NCBI RefSeq assembly: GCF_030532265.1
Contig: NZ_JAUNLM010000007.1
Location: 1-64,000 of the forward strand
Length of the DNA: 64,000 bases
Direction of reading: 5' to 3'
Source of the DNA: Clostridium sp.
Lineage (GTDB): Bacteria; Bacillota; Clostridia; Clostridiales; Clostridiaceae
The number at the start of each line of letters is the position of its first letter. The stretch's first letter is position 1. Shown in pieces: positions 16,958 to 26,692 of this stretch. Below the pieces are notes generated by a model that saw only the letters and a program-made list of their open reading frames with translations, had not been told where the DNA came from and did no database searches. Made by a program: the position numbers and the translations under genes.

Positions 16958-17641
16958 ATGATAGATTTAAATGAATTAAAATCATGTAAAATGCTTAAAG
17001 GCATTAATGAATTAACGTTAAGAAAATTATGTGAAATAGGTAAAAAGGTTCACTTTAAGAAAGAACAACATGTATTTAGAGATAAAGATTATATAGATGA
17101 AATTTACATAGTACAAAGTGGAAAAGTATCTTTATACAAATTAAATGAAGCTGCACATAAAAAAATAATATTTATATTAGGAGAAGGAAATATATTAAAT
17201 GAAGTTATATTAGAAAGAATGAAGGCATCAATAAGTTGTGAAATGTTTGACGAAGGATATATATATGTTTTTGATAGAAATAACTTTATAAAAGTTATGA
17301 GTGAAGATTTTGAATTAGCAAAAAAAGTTTTAGATTCATTATCTTTAAAGGTTAGAAGATTATATAGACAAATGAAAAATTCTACTCCTCTTAAAATTGA
17401 GAAAAGGCTTGCAGCTAAGCTGTGGAAGCTATCTAAGGATTATGGGGTAGAGTGTGGAACTGAAACTTTAATTAATTTAAAAATAAGCATTACATATCTT
17501 TCAGATATGTTTGGAATGCCAAGAGAAACTATCTCAAGAGCTATAAAAATATTAGAGAAGGAGGGGCTTATAAGAAGAGAAAATAAAAAAGTTATTATAA
17601 TTAATAGAGACAATTTGTCTAATTATTTTAAAGGTTTGTGA
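16958..17641 (+). CDS. Crp/Fnr-family regulator of the sulfite reduction genes
   Basis: A 227-aa protein with an N-terminal cyclic-nucleotide-type beta barrel (about 1-115), dimer helix, and C-terminal winged helix. The recognition helix contains Arg189, Glu190 and Arg194 in PRETISR, the three contact positions that let CRP read TGTGA. Cys10, 25, 94 and 166 are scattered and do not form the FNR Fe-S ligand set, so the signal is unknown. It sits directly upstream of the channel and asrABC, and a perfect TGTGA-N6-TCACA palindrome overlaps its stop codon. A likely promoter is TTGAAA 16897, 18-nt spacer, TATAGT 16921. Confidence 0.9.
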   Translation: MIDLNELKSCKMLKGINELTLRKLCEIGKKVHFKKEQHVFRDKDYIDEIYIVQSGKVSLYKLNEAAHKKIIFILGEGNILNEVILERMKASISCEMFDEGYIYVFDRNNFIKVMSEDFELAKKVLDSLSLKVRRLYRQMKNSTPLKIEKRLAAKLWKLSKDYGVECGTETLINLKISITYLSDMFGMPRETISRAIKILEKEGLIRRENKKVIIINRDNLSNYFKGL

Positions 17642-17652
17642 TAATTATCACA
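17637..17652. promoter_or_regulatory. Perfect CRP-type operator before the fnt-asrABC genes
   Basis: TGTGATAATTATCACA is a perfect 16-nt palindrome identical to the CRP consensus TGTGA-N6-TCACA. It includes the stop codon of the Crp/Fnr gene. Its centre (17644.5) is 41.5 nt before the expected start for the TATAAT at 17674-17679, the classical activator spacing. A caveat: that start would fall inside the Shine-Dalgarno sequence of the next gene, so the true start may differ. Confidence 0.7.
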
Positions 17653-17694
17653 GATAAGAAAAAAGAAAGGGAATATAATTAGGGGGAATTAAAA

Positions 17695-18468
17695 ATGTAT
17701 TTAGAAGATTTTAATAAGATTGTAGCACTATCTAGAAAGAAAACTAACCTATTAACTAATAATTTAAGAGGTTATTTTGTTAGTGCTATTCTTGCAGGTC
17801 TTTTTGTGGGATTTGGAGTAATACTTTCTTATACAGTTGGAGGTACACTAAATGAAGCTGGATCGCCATTTACAAAAATAGTTATGGGACTTTCGTTTTC
17901 AGTAGCGTTAAGCTTAGTTATTTTTGCAGGAGCAGAACTTTTTACGAGTAATGCTTTAGTTATGACATCAGGATGCTTAGGTGAAGAAATTAAATTTAAT
18001 GATTTAATAAAAATATGGGGAGTTAGTTACTTTGGTAATTTTATTGGGTCAGTTTTAATAGCAATACTTTATTATGCATCAGGGCTTTGGAGAGGTATTT
18101 CAGGTGAATATATGGCAGAATATGCTATGAATAAAATTAATGTTATTCCAGGAGAATTGTTTATAAGAGGAATTCTCTGCAATATATTAGTTTGTTTAGC
18201 TGTATGGTGTTGTTACAGAATGAAGGATGAGTTAGGAAAAATTCTAATGATTACACTTTGTGTATATGTATTCTTTACAACAGGTTTTGAGCATAGTATA
18301 GCAAATATGTCATTACTTACTATTGGAAATTTAGTACCTTATGGAGATGTTAATATAATAGGAAGTTTGTATAACTTATTATTTGTAACATTAGGAAATA
18401 TTGTAGGAGGAGTAGTATTTGTAGCAATCCCTTATTATATAATTTCAACAAATAAAAGAGCTCATTAG
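17695..18468 (+). CDS. Formate/nitrite-family channel, probable hydrosulfide channel (HSC)
   Basis: A 257-aa membrane protein of the FocA/NirC family with six membrane segments. In Clostridioides difficile the member linked to asrABC was characterised as the hydrosulfide channel HSC (FNT3), which releases HS-; the same linkage here makes that the best reading, while nitrite or formate transport is the alternative. Its start follows AGGGGG at 17681-17686. AsrA starts 13 nt downstream, so they are cotranscribed. Confidence 0.88.
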   Translation: MYLEDFNKIVALSRKKTNLLTNNLRGYFVSAILAGLFVGFGVILSYTVGGTLNEAGSPFTKIVMGLSFSVALSLVIFAGAELFTSNALVMTSGCLGEEIKFNDLIKIWGVSYFGNFIGSVLIAILYYASGLWRGISGEYMAEYAMNKINVIPGELFIRGILCNILVCLAVWCCYRMKDELGKILMITLCVYVFFTTGFEHSIANMSLLTIGNLVPYGDVNIIGSLYNLLFVTLGNIVGGVVFVAIPYYIISTNKRAH

Positions 18469-18481
18469 GAAGGAGTTTATT

Positions 18482-19501
18482 ATGGGATTTAAAATTAGAA
18501 CTAAAGATTTAAATGATGTTTTTGAAAACTTATCAAAAAGTTATAAGATTATGGCACCAACTGTTATAGAAGGGGCTGGAAGATCATCAGAAACAGATGT
18601 TGTGAGATACGATGTAGTTAAAAAAGTAGAGGATATTGAATTTAATAAAAAATCAGATTATTCATATAAGGAAGCATTAATTCCTATAACAGAAACAATA
18701 TTATTTTTTAACCAAGATGAATATAAAGTACCAGACTATAAAGAAAAGCCACAAATAATATTCTTAAGAAGCTGTGATTTACATGCTGTTAAAAGATTAG
18801 ATGATATTTATTTAAGAAATGGCTTTGAAGATCCTTATTATAAAAGAATAAGAGATAATGTAAAGTTTGTTCTTATGGGATGTGAAAATAGCTTTGATAG
18901 CTGTTATTGTGTTGATATGGGAACAAATAAATCAGAAAACTATGATGCTTATTTAAAAGTTACAGATGAATATGCATACTTAGATATAAAAGATGAAGAA
19001 CTTAATGGCTATTTTAATGATATTCCTAAAAAAGAAGAAGAAATAAAACCAGATTTTGTTTTAGAAAATAAGGTAAGTGTTAATATACCAGAAAATTTAA
19101 ATATAAATATATTTAAATCAAAAATGTGGGATGAATATTCAGAAAGATGTATAGCTTGTGGAAGATGTACATTTGTTTGTCCAACTTGTACTTGTAATTC
19201 AATGCAAGACATATATTACAGCGATAATGAAAATGTAGGAGAAAGAAGAAGAGTTTGGGCTTCATGCCAAGTTCCAGGATATACTACAATGGCTGGTGGA
19301 CATGAGTTTAGAAAATCAAATGGTGAAAAGATGAGATTCAAGATCATGCATAAAGTATATGATTATAAAAAAAGATGGGGATACCATATGTGTGTTGGAT
19401 GTGGAAGATGTGATGACATATGTCCAGAGTACATAAGTGTATCAGGATGTATAAATAAATTACAAGATGCAATGGACGAGGTGAACGCAAATGATAAATA
19501 A
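18482..19501 (+). CDS. asrA: Anaerobic sulfite reductase subunit A
   Basis: The 339-aa electron-transfer subunit of the three-part dissimilatory-type sulfite reductase AsrABC. Two ferredoxin-like cysteine clusters lie in the last third: CIACGRCTFVCPTC near residue 222 and CVGCGRCDDICPEY near residue 305, each for a [4Fe-4S] cluster. The N-terminal region has further cysteines (CDLHAV, CENSFDSCYC). AAGGAG precedes the ATG. The end overlaps asrB by 11 nt, showing coupled translation. Confidence 0.95.
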   Translation: MGFKIRTKDLNDVFENLSKSYKIMAPTVIEGAGRSSETDVVRYDVVKKVEDIEFNKKSDYSYKEALIPITETILFFNQDEYKVPDYKEKPQIIFLRSCDLHAVKRLDDIYLRNGFEDPYYKRIRDNVKFVLMGCENSFDSCYCVDMGTNKSENYDAYLKVTDEYAYLDIKDEELNGYFNDIPKKEEEIKPDFVLENKVSVNIPENLNINIFKSKMWDEYSERCIACGRCTFVCPTCTCNSMQDIYYSDNENVGERRRVWASCQVPGYTTMAGGHEFRKSNGEKMRFKIMHKVYDYKKRWGYHMCVGCGRCDDICPEYISVSGCINKLQDAMDEVNANDK

Positions 19502-20285
19502 TGATTATATACCATTTCCTTCAAAAATATTAGAAGTAATTGAACATACAGATATAGAATATACATTTAGAATGGAATTTAAGGGCGATGTAAAACCAGG
19601 ACAATTCTTTGAAGTATCAATTCCAAGATATGGTGAAGCTCCAATATCAGTAAGTGGAATAGGTGAAAATTTTGTTGATTTAACAATAAGAAGAGTTGGT
19701 AAAGTTACAAATGAAATATTTAAAAATTATGTTGGAGACAAGTTATTCATGAGAGGACCATATGGAAATGGATTCGATGTGGATAATTATAAAAATAAAG
19801 AATTAATAGTTGTAGCTGGAGGAACAGGACTTTCACCAGTTAGAGGAGTTGTAAGTTATTTTGCTAATAATTCTTCAGAAACTAATGGTTTAACTTTAAT
19901 TACAGGATTTAAGAGCCCAAAAGATATGCTTTTTAAAGATGATTTAAAAGCTTGGGAAGATAAAATGAACTTAATAGTTACAGTTGATTCAGCAGAAGAA
20001 GGATATACTGGACATACTGGTCTTGTAACTAAGTTCATACCTGAACTTGAGATTAAAGATAAAGAAAATGTTCAAGTTATAGTTGTCGGACCACCTATGA
20101 TGATGAAGTTTACTGTAATGGAGTTTTTAAAACTTGGAATAAAAGAAGAAAATATATGGATTTCTCAAGAAAGAAAAATGTGTTGTGGACTTGGAAAATG
20201 TGGACATTGTAAGATAGATGATACATATATATGTTTAGATGGTCCAGTATTTAATTATACAAAAGGTAAACTTTTAATAGATTAG
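19491..20285 (+). CDS. asrB: Anaerobic sulfite reductase subunit B
   Basis: A 264-aa flavoprotein of the ferredoxin-NADP reductase group (PyrK/AsrB type) that passes electrons from NADH to the reductase. It has an FAD-binding barrel, a nucleotide-binding part with GGTGLSPVRG near residue 110, and a C-terminal Cys cluster CCGLGKCGHCK...C for a [2Fe-2S] centre. The start overlaps asrA; GAGGTGA at 19478-19484 is the ribosome binding site. AsrC follows after 13 nt. Confidence 0.95.
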   Translation: MINNDYIPFPSKILEVIEHTDIEYTFRMEFKGDVKPGQFFEVSIPRYGEAPISVSGIGENFVDLTIRRVGKVTNEIFKNYVGDKLFMRGPYGNGFDVDNYKNKELIVVAGGTGLSPVRGVVSYFANNSSETNGLTLITGFKSPKDMLFKDDLKAWEDKMNLIVTVDSAEEGYTGHTGLVTKFIPELEIKDKENVQVIVVGPPMMMKFTVMEFLKLGIKEENIWISQERKMCCGLGKCGHCKIDDTYICLDGPVFNYTKGKLLID

Positions 20286-20298
20286 GAGGAACGTTTTT

Positions 20299-21270
20299 AT
20301 GGATATGAATACAAAGAAGCTTAAGAAAAATGCGTTCAGAGTAACTAAAACAAGAGGAGTTACAGCTTCAAGAGTTAGAGTACCAGGTGGACACTTAGAC
20401 TCAAAATATTTAGGAATGATTCAAGAAATTGCAGATAAGTATGGTAATGGATCTGTTCATATAACAACAAGACAAGGATTTGAAATTCCAGGAATTAAAT
20501 TTGAAAATATTGATGAAGTAAACAAAATGCTTCAACCTATAATAGAGGGACTTCAAATAAATCAAGAAGTTAAGGGAGAAGGATATACAGCAGCTGGAAC
20601 AAGAAACGTTGCAGCTTGTATAGGAAATAATGTTTGTCCTTTTGCAAATTATAACACAACTAATTTTGCAAAAAGAATAGAAGAAGCAATATTCCCAAAT
20701 GATCTTCATTTTAAAATAGCTCTTACTGGATGTCCAAATGATTGTATAAAGGCTAGAATGCACGACTTTGGAATAATAGGGATGACAAAACCACAATATG
20801 ATTATTACAGATGTGTAAGTTGTGGAGCTTGTGTTAAAGCTTGTAAGAAGAAAGCAACAGGGGCATTAACTTTTGAAAATTATAAAGTAAAAAGAGATGC
20901 TAGTAAATGTATAGGTTGTGGAGAATGTGTAATGTCATGTCCTACAAGAGCTTGGACTAGAAGTAAAGAAAAATATTATAGACTTTCAATAATGGGAAGA
21001 ACAGGAAAGAAAAATCCAAGACTTGGAGAAGACTTTTTAATTTGGGCTGATGAAGATAGTATAGTTAAAATTATAGAAAATACTTATAAATACGTAAAAG
21101 AATATATAGCAAAAGATGCACCAGGTGGAAAAGAGCATATTGGATATATTATTGATAGAACAGGATTTATGGAATGGAAAAAATGGGCTTTAGAAGGAGT
21201 TACTCTTTCAGATGAAGCTATAATGAAAAATAATGTTTACTGGAGTGGAATAAAATATCCTAATCTTTAA
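20299..21270 (+). CDS. asrC: Anaerobic sulfite reductase subunit C (siroheme subunit)
   Basis: The catalytic 323-aa subunit that reduces sulfite to sulfide. CIGNNVC and TGCPNDC form the CX5C...CX3C motif that ligates the coupled siroheme and [4Fe-4S] centre; downstream, CVSCGACVKAC and CIGCGECVMSC give two more ferredoxin-type clusters, the arrangement of AsrC and DsrAB-like enzymes. AGGAGG precedes the ATG. The siroheme it needs can be made by the operon starting 245 nt downstream. Confidence 0.95.
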   Translation: MDMNTKKLKKNAFRVTKTRGVTASRVRVPGGHLDSKYLGMIQEIADKYGNGSVHITTRQGFEIPGIKFENIDEVNKMLQPIIEGLQINQEVKGEGYTAAGTRNVAACIGNNVCPFANYNTTNFAKRIEEAIFPNDLHFKIALTGCPNDCIKARMHDFGIIGMTKPQYDYYRCVSCGACVKACKKKATGALTFENYKVKRDASKCIGCGECVMSCPTRAWTRSKEKYYRLSIMGRTGKKNPRLGEDFLIWADEDSIVKIIENTYKYVKEYIAKDAPGGKEHIGYIIDRTGFMEWKKWALEGVTLSDEAIMKNNVYWSGIKYPNL

Positions 21271-21334
21271 TAATTTTTAGTTCTAAATCTCATATAACTA
21301 CGAGTTTATATAAAATATAATAAAAAGTTATTTG

Positions 21335-21398
21335 AATATCACTAGAATCTGATTTACAATTTATATTGAAAGTCAAATTTCTAGTGATATTTTTATTT
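21335..21398 (+). terminator. Probable terminator after asrC
   Basis: A 13-bp perfect stem (21335-21347, 21379-21391) encloses a 31-nt loop, followed by TTTTATTT. The loop is long, so efficiency is uncertain. The gap to hemA (21399-21514) is AT-rich with a TATAAT at 21447-21452 that may serve the siroheme operon. Confidence 0.7.
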
Positions 21399-21514
21399 AA
21401 TAAAATATAATAAAAAAATAAAATAGAAGATAAATATAAATCGTTGTATAATGTTAAAGATAGTTATAAATAATATTTTATAAATTTATATAAATTAATT
21501 AATGGAGTGAGACG

Positions 21515-22711
21515 ATGATAGCAGTTTTAGGAATACGAAAACATATTCCATTGCACATAAGGGAAAAATTTTCTATAAAGCAAACCCTTAGAGAAAAAGC
21601 AACAAAGGAACTAAAGGAAAGCCTTGAAGAAGTAGTTATATTAAGTACTTGTAATAGGACAGAAATATATTTTAATCATTCTTTATCTAAAAAAGAGGCT
21701 TTAGAAAAAATATTTAAAGCATTAAATTGGGAAGAGGAATTAAGAGAATATATTTTTTATATAGAAGGTGATGAAGCAGCAATACATTTATTTAAAGTAA
21801 TATGTGGTTTCCATTCTAAAATATTAGGAGAAGATCAGATTTTAGGTCAAGTGAAAGATGCGTATATGTATGCGTTAGAAGCAAAATCAATAAATTTAGA
21901 ACTTCAAAGATTATTTCAAGAGGGAATAACATGTGGTAAGAAATTTAGAAATGAGGCTAAGCTTTATGAAATACCAGTGTCATCAGCATCAATTGCTGTT
22001 AATAAGGCTATTGAGAGTAATTGTGAAAAATTTATGGTTTTAGGACATGGGGATGTAGGGCAGCTTGTTGTGAAGCATTTGTTATCTCACAATGTTAAAG
22101 AGATAATTATAGCAGTAAGAAATGTAAGTTCTTTAAGCTATGAAGAAGAAAATATTAAAGTAATAAGTTTTAATGATAGAGAAAAGTACATAAATAGTGT
22201 TGATTGTATAATATCTTGTACTTCAGCACCTCATACAGTAATTACAGAAAAAGAAATAAATATTGAAGGTAATGATATTATAATATTTGATTTAGCACTT
22301 CCAAGAGATGTTAGTGAAGAAGTTAAAAATATAAATAGGGTTACTGTTTATAACATAGATGAAATTAGTAAAGTAGATGACATAAATAAAGAACTTAGAG
22401 TTCAAAGAATGAAAGAATTTTATTATTTAATAGATGAGTACATAGAAGTTTATAATAATTGGAGAAGACTTAGAGAAGTAACGCCATATATAATAAATTT
22501 TAAAAAGCACGGAGATTTAATTTACAAGAAAAGGTATGAAACATTTAAAAATAAAGAAAGTAAAGAAGATAAGCTAGTAAAAATGCTTATGAAAAGTACA
22601 TCTGATGCTTATGTAAATAAGGCTATAGAAGTTTTGAAGGAAGAAACTATAAAAGGTCGTGGTAATGAATGCATGAGGATTTTAGAGAAAATATTCATAG
22701 AGGAAGTTTAA
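21515..22711 (+). CDS. hemA: Glutamyl-tRNA reductase
   Basis: The first step of the C5 tetrapyrrole pathway, reducing glutamyl-tRNA to glutamate-1-semialdehyde with NADPH. The 398-aa protein has the catalytic cysteine in STCNRTEIY near residue 47, a FCGFHS/GEDQILGQ-like region (VICGFHSKILGEDQILGQ) and a GHGDVGQ nucleotide motif. It heads a seven-gene operon that ends in siroheme. TGGAGTGAG precedes the ATG. Confidence 0.95.
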   Translation: MIAVLGIRKHIPLHIREKFSIKQTLREKATKELKESLEEVVILSTCNRTEIYFNHSLSKKEALEKIFKALNWEEELREYIFYIEGDEAAIHLFKVICGFHSKILGEDQILGQVKDAYMYALEAKSINLELQRLFQEGITCGKKFRNEAKLYEIPVSSASIAVNKAIESNCEKFMVLGHGDVGQLVVKHLLSHNVKEIIIAVRNVSSLSYEEENIKVISFNDREKYINSVDCIISCTSAPHTVITEKEINIEGNDIIIFDLALPRDVSEEVKNINRVTVYNIDEISKVDDINKELRVQRMKEFYYLIDEYIEVYNNWRRLREVTPYIINFKKHGDLIYKKRYETFKNKESKEDKLVKMLMKSTSDAYVNKAIEVLKEETIKGRGNECMRILEKIFIEEV

Positions 22712-22719
22712 ATAGATTA

Positions 22720-23343
22720 ATGCTTTCACTTTTACCAGAAAGTTTAAATGTATTAGTAATTGGTGCTGGAAGAGCAGCTTTTATTAAAGCAAATACTTTT
22801 TTAAAAAGTGGAAGTAAAGTTGTTGTTGTTGGAAAAGATATAAGTGAAGATTTTTATAAAGTAAAAGATGAAAATTTAAAAATAATAAAAGATGAATATA
22901 ATAAAACATATTTAAAAGGGAAACATATAATTATTATTGCAATAGATAATGAATATGTTATGTATAATATAATAGAAGATTGTAAATCTGAAGATAAAAT
23001 ATATATAAATTGTAATGATACAACAAAAAGTATGGGTATGATACCTATGAATATAAATTCTAATGAAATTATTATAGGTATTAATACTTTAAGAGGAAAT
23101 CCTAAGGGGGCAAGATTTGTATCAAATAAAATATTAAATGAAGCTAAAAATTTAGATGAATTTATAAAAGTAACTTCTATAATTAGAAATAATTTAAAAA
23201 ATATTGATTGTAATAAAAATGAAATATTAGATTTTATAATAAGTGATGATTTTAAATTAGCTGTAGATAAAGGTAAGGAGAAGATTTTATTAAATCTTTT
23301 TTATGATAATGATTTAGTAGATAAATTATTTTATATTAGGTAG
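22720..23343 (+). CDS. Precorrin-2 dehydrogenase (SirC/Met8/CysG-N type)
   Basis: A 207-aa NAD-dependent dehydrogenase that oxidises precorrin-2 to sirohydrochlorin. VLVIGAGRAAFIKANTF at its start is the Rossmann motif of this family, and the middle and C-terminal helical region match Met8-like proteins. I chose ATG 22720, 8 nt after the hemA stop, with AGGAAG at 22701-22706; an upstream in-frame ATG at 22669 within hemA would add 17 residues and has a poorer ribosome site. The ferrochelation function of bifunctional Met8 may not be needed because a separate chelatase closes the operon. Confidence 0.85.
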   Translation: MLSLLPESLNVLVIGAGRAAFIKANTFLKSGSKVVVVGKDISEDFYKVKDENLKIIKDEYNKTYLKGKHIIIIAIDNEYVMYNIIEDCKSEDKIYINCNDTTKSMGMIPMNINSNEIIIGINTLRGNPKGARFVSNKILNEAKNLDEFIKVTSIIRNNLKNIDCNKNEILDFIISDDFKLAVDKGKEKILLNLFYDNDLVDKLFYIR

Positions 23344-23352
23344 GGTGAAAAA

Positions 23353-24222
23353 ATGAAATTTGTAGTAGCAACAAGAAAATCTATGCTGGCACAAGTTCAA
23401 GCAGATAGATTTATAGATTTGTTAAAGACAGTTAATGTAGAGGGTGAAAAGCTTCTAGTTATAACTGAAGGAGATAGAAGATTAGATATAACTTTAAATA
23501 AAATAGGTGGAAAAGGTTTATTTGTTAAGGAAATAGAGCAGAAAATGATAGAAAAAGAAGCTCATATAGCTGTACATAGTATGAAAGATGTACCACATGA
23601 ACTTCCTGAAGGTTTTGAACTTATATGTATACCTGAAAGAGAAGACATAAGAGATGTGTTTGTATCAGCAAATGGCATTCATTTTAATGAATTAAAAAAA
23701 GGTGCAGTAATTGGAACAAGTAGTTTAAGAAGAGAGGTTATGCTTAAAGAACTTAGACCAGATTTAAATATTGTTCCGATAAGAGGTAATGTGCAAACAA
23801 GACTTAAAAAAATGAAAGACGAAAATATGGATGGAATAATACTTGCTGCAGCGGGACTTAAAAGATTAAACATGGAAGATATAATAACAGATTATTTTAA
23901 TCCTAAAGAATTTTTACCAGCAGTTGGACAAGGTGCCCTTGGAATAGAGTGTCTTGAAAGTTTAGAAAATAAAGAAGTTTTAAAGAAACTTGATAATAAA
24001 GAAGTTAGATTACAAGTATTAGCAGAAAGAAGCTTTATGAGAGCTTTAGGTGGAGATTGCCATAGCATGATTGGAGTTTACTCTGAAATTCAAGATGATA
24101 ATTTATATATGATAGGAACTTTTTTAGTTAATGGGAAAGTAGTTAAAAAAGACATATTAGGACATAAAAATAATGGTGAAGAATTAGGAAAAACTTTAGC
24201 AAAGAAAATATTAAGTGAGTAG
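23353..24222 (+). CDS. hemC: Porphobilinogen deaminase (hydroxymethylbilane synthase)
   Basis: A 289-aa enzyme that joins four porphobilinogens into hydroxymethylbilane. It shows [11 protein letters not shown] at the N-terminus, HSMKDVP, GTSSLRR, RGNVQTR, and the cysteine of GGDCHS near residue 234 that carries the dipyrromethane cofactor. It lies 9 nt after the sirC-like gene. Confidence 0.96.
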   Translation: MKFVVATRKSMLAQVQADRFIDLLKTVNVEGEKLLVITEGDRRLDITLNKIGGKGLFVKEIEQKMIEKEAHIAVHSMKDVPHELPEGFELICIPEREDIRDVFVSANGIHFNELKKGAVIGTSSLRREVMLKELRPDLNIVPIRGNVQTRLKKMKDENMDGIILAAAGLKRLNMEDIITDYFNPKEFLPAVGQGALGIECLESLENKEVLKKLDNKEVRLQVLAERSFMRALGGDCHSMIGVYSEIQDDNLYMIGTFLVNGKVVKKDILGHKNNGEELGKTLAKKILSE

Positions 24223-24239
24223 GATTTAGGAGGAAACTT

Positions 24240-25712
24240 ATGAGTAAAGCTTATATTATAGGTACAGGACCAGGAGATGAGGAACTTTTAACTTTAAAAG
24301 CGAAGAGAGTAATAAATGAATGTACAGCAGTACTTTATGATAGATTAGTTTCAAATAATATTTTAAATTATTTAAATGAAGATTGTGAAATTTATTATTG
24401 TGGAAAAGAGCCAGGAGCTCATTATAAAACACAAGAAGAAATAAATGATATGATTGTAAAACTTGCAAAAGAAGGTCATATTGTAGGAAGAATAAAAGGT
24501 GGAGATCCATATGTATTTGGAAGAGGAGGAGAAGAAGTTATAGCATGTAGAGAAGCTGGTATAGAATTTGAAGTTATACCAGGAGTTACATCACCTATAG
24601 CTGTATTAAATTATGCTGGAATTCCAATAACACATAGGGGAATAGCACAAAGTTTTCATATTGTAACTGGAATGTCAGCTAAAGATTTAAATGTAAATTA
24701 TGAAGCATTAGCTAAAGAAAATGGAACTTTAGTATTTATGATGGGACTTTCAAATATTGATAGAATTACAAGTGAACTTATAAAATATGGAAAAGATAGA
24801 AATACTAAAGCTGCTGTAGTTATGAGAGGAACTTCTTCAAAACAGAAAAAAGTTATTGGAAATTTAGAGAATATAGGTGATAAAGCTAGAGAAGCAAATT
24901 TACAATCTCCATGTATAATAGTAATTGGAGATGTTGTATCTTTAGAAAATGAATTATCATGGTATGAAAATAAACCTTTATTTGGGAAAAATATATGTAT
25001 AACACGTTCAAAGGAACAATCTAAGGATTTAAAGATTGAACTTAAAAAATTAGGTGCTGAAGTTACAGAAATAAATTCTATAGTTATAAAAGATACATCA
25101 GATAAACTAGATAGTATTAAAGATGATTTAAGTATATTTGACCATATATTATTTACTTCTGTAAACGGAGTTAATAAATTTTTTGATTATTTAGTTAAAG
25201 AAAAGATTGATGTTAGAAATATAAAAGCGAAAGTATCATCTATTGGAAAAGCAACAACTAAAGCTTTAGAAATGAGAGGAATAATTCCTTTTAAAACTTC
25301 AAGAGAATTTGTTGGAGAAAAACTTTTTGATACTATAAAACCTTTTATAAAGGAAGGGGACAGAATCCTTATACCTTCATCATCAAAAAGCAGACCTTTC
25401 TTAGCTGAAGAACTTAAAAAATTAGGAGCTATAGTTACAAAAATAAATGTTTATGATGTAACAAAAGGTGAAGTCAAAAATACTAAAGCTTTTGATGAAG
25501 TTGATGCAATATTATTTACATCACCATCAACTTTTGAAAATATGAAAGAAATGGTTGGTCTTGATAAAATAAAAGAAAAAATTTGTATAGCAATAGGACC
25601 TATAACAAATAAAGCATTAAATGAAAGTGGAGTAAATTCATTTGTTTGTAAGGAACATTCACAAGAAGGATTTTTAAAAGAGATAAAGGATATATTAAAG
25701 GAAGTGCATTAA
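24240..25712 (+). CDS. cobA-hemD: Uroporphyrinogen-III methyltransferase / synthase fusion (CobA-HemD)
   Basis: A 490-aa fusion, common in Firmicutes. Residues 1-245 are SAM-dependent uroporphyrinogen-III C-methyltransferase ([44 protein letters not shown]). Residues 250-490 are the uroporphyrinogen-III synthase domain ([25 protein letters not shown]). One polypeptide thus closes the ring and sends the product to precorrin-2, committing it to siroheme or corrinoids. TTAGGAGG precedes the ATG. Confidence 0.95.
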   Translation: MSKAYIIGTGPGDEELLTLKAKRVINECTAVLYDRLVSNNILNYLNEDCEIYYCGKEPGAHYKTQEEINDMIVKLAKEGHIVGRIKGGDPYVFGRGGEEVIACREAGIEFEVIPGVTSPIAVLNYAGIPITHRGIAQSFHIVTGMSAKDLNVNYEALAKENGTLVFMMGLSNIDRITSELIKYGKDRNTKAAVVMRGTSSKQKKVIGNLENIGDKAREANLQSPCIIVIGDVVSLENELSWYENKPLFGKNICITRSKEQSKDLKIELKKLGAEVTEINSIVIKDTSDKLDSIKDDLSIFDHILFTSVNGVNKFFDYLVKEKIDVRNIKAKVSSIGKATTKALEMRGIIPFKTSREFVGEKLFDTIKPFIKEGDRILIPSSSKSRPFLAEELKKLGAIVTKINVYDVTKGEVKNTKAFDEVDAILFTSPSTFENMKEMVGLDKIKEKICIAIGPITNKALNESGVNSFVCKEHSQEGFLKEIKDILKEVH

Positions 25713-25713
25713 A

Positions 25714-26679
25714 ATGATAAAAAGAGGAAGAAGATTAAGAGTAAATGAAAATATGAGGAGTTTAGTAAGAGAAACTTCATTAGCTCCTGAAGATTTTATA
25801 TTACCATTATTTGTTGTTGAAGGAAATGGAATAAAAAAAGAAATAGAATCTTTACCTGATGTATATCATTATTCAATAGATATGTTAGATGGAGTTATAA
25901 ATGAAGCTGTAACGCTTGGAATAAAAGGAGTAATTTTATTTGGTATACCAGATCATAAAGATTCTTGTGGTAGTGAATCATTTGCAGAAGATGGAATTGT
26001 TCAAAAAGCTATAAGAAAGATAAAAGAAATAACAAAAGATATTTTAATAGTTACAGATGTTTGTATGTGTGAATATACAGATCATGGTCATTGTGGAATA
26101 ATACATAATCATGATGTAGATAATGACGAAACATTAGATTATTTATGTAAAATAGCTGTATCACATGCTAAAGCTGGAGCAGAAGTTATAGCTCCATCTG
26201 ATATGATGGATGGAAGAGTTTATAGAATCAGAGAAGCTCTTGATAAAGAAGGATTTAAAAATGTTTCAATAATGAGCTATTCAGCAAAATATTGTTCAGC
26301 TTATTATGGACCATTTAGAGCAGCTGCAAATTCAGCACCTTCATTTGGTGATAGAAAAACATATCAAATGGATCCAGCAAATAGAAGAGAAGCTATAAAG
26401 GAAGTTTTATATGATATAGAAGAAGGAGCAGATATTGTAATGGTAAAACCAGCTCTTTCTTATTTAGATATAGTAAGGGAAGTTAGAGACACAGTTAATC
26501 TTCCTGTATGTGTTTATAATGTAAGTGGAGAGTATGCTATGATAAAAGCTGCTGGAAAAATGGGACTAATAGATGAAAATAGAATAATACTTGAAACTTT
26601 AACATCAATGAAAAGAGCAGGAGCAGATATAATAATTACTTATCATGCATTAGAAGCTTCTAAGCTTTTAAGAAAGTAA
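25714..26679 (+). CDS. hemB: Delta-aminolevulinic acid dehydratase (porphobilinogen synthase)
   Basis: A 321-aa enzyme condensing two aminolevulinates to porphobilinogen. The zinc-site cysteines are present in [13 protein letters not shown] near residue 120, and the two Schiff-base lysines are in [15 protein letters not shown] and [10 protein letters not shown]. It starts 1 nt after the cobA-hemD stop, in tight coupling. Confidence 0.97.
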   Translation: MIKRGRRLRVNENMRSLVRETSLAPEDFILPLFVVEGNGIKKEIESLPDVYHYSIDMLDGVINEAVTLGIKGVILFGIPDHKDSCGSESFAEDGIVQKAIRKIKEITKDILIVTDVCMCEYTDHGHCGIIHNHDVDNDETLDYLCKIAVSHAKAGAEVIAPSDMMDGRVYRIREALDKEGFKNVSIMSYSAKYCSAYYGPFRAAANSAPSFGDRKTYQMDPANRREAIKEVLYDIEEGADIVMVKPALSYLDIVREVRDTVNLPVCVYNVSGEYAMIKAAGKMGLIDENRIILETLTSMKRAGADIIITYHALEASKLLRK

Positions 26680-26692
26680 GGAGATATTAATT

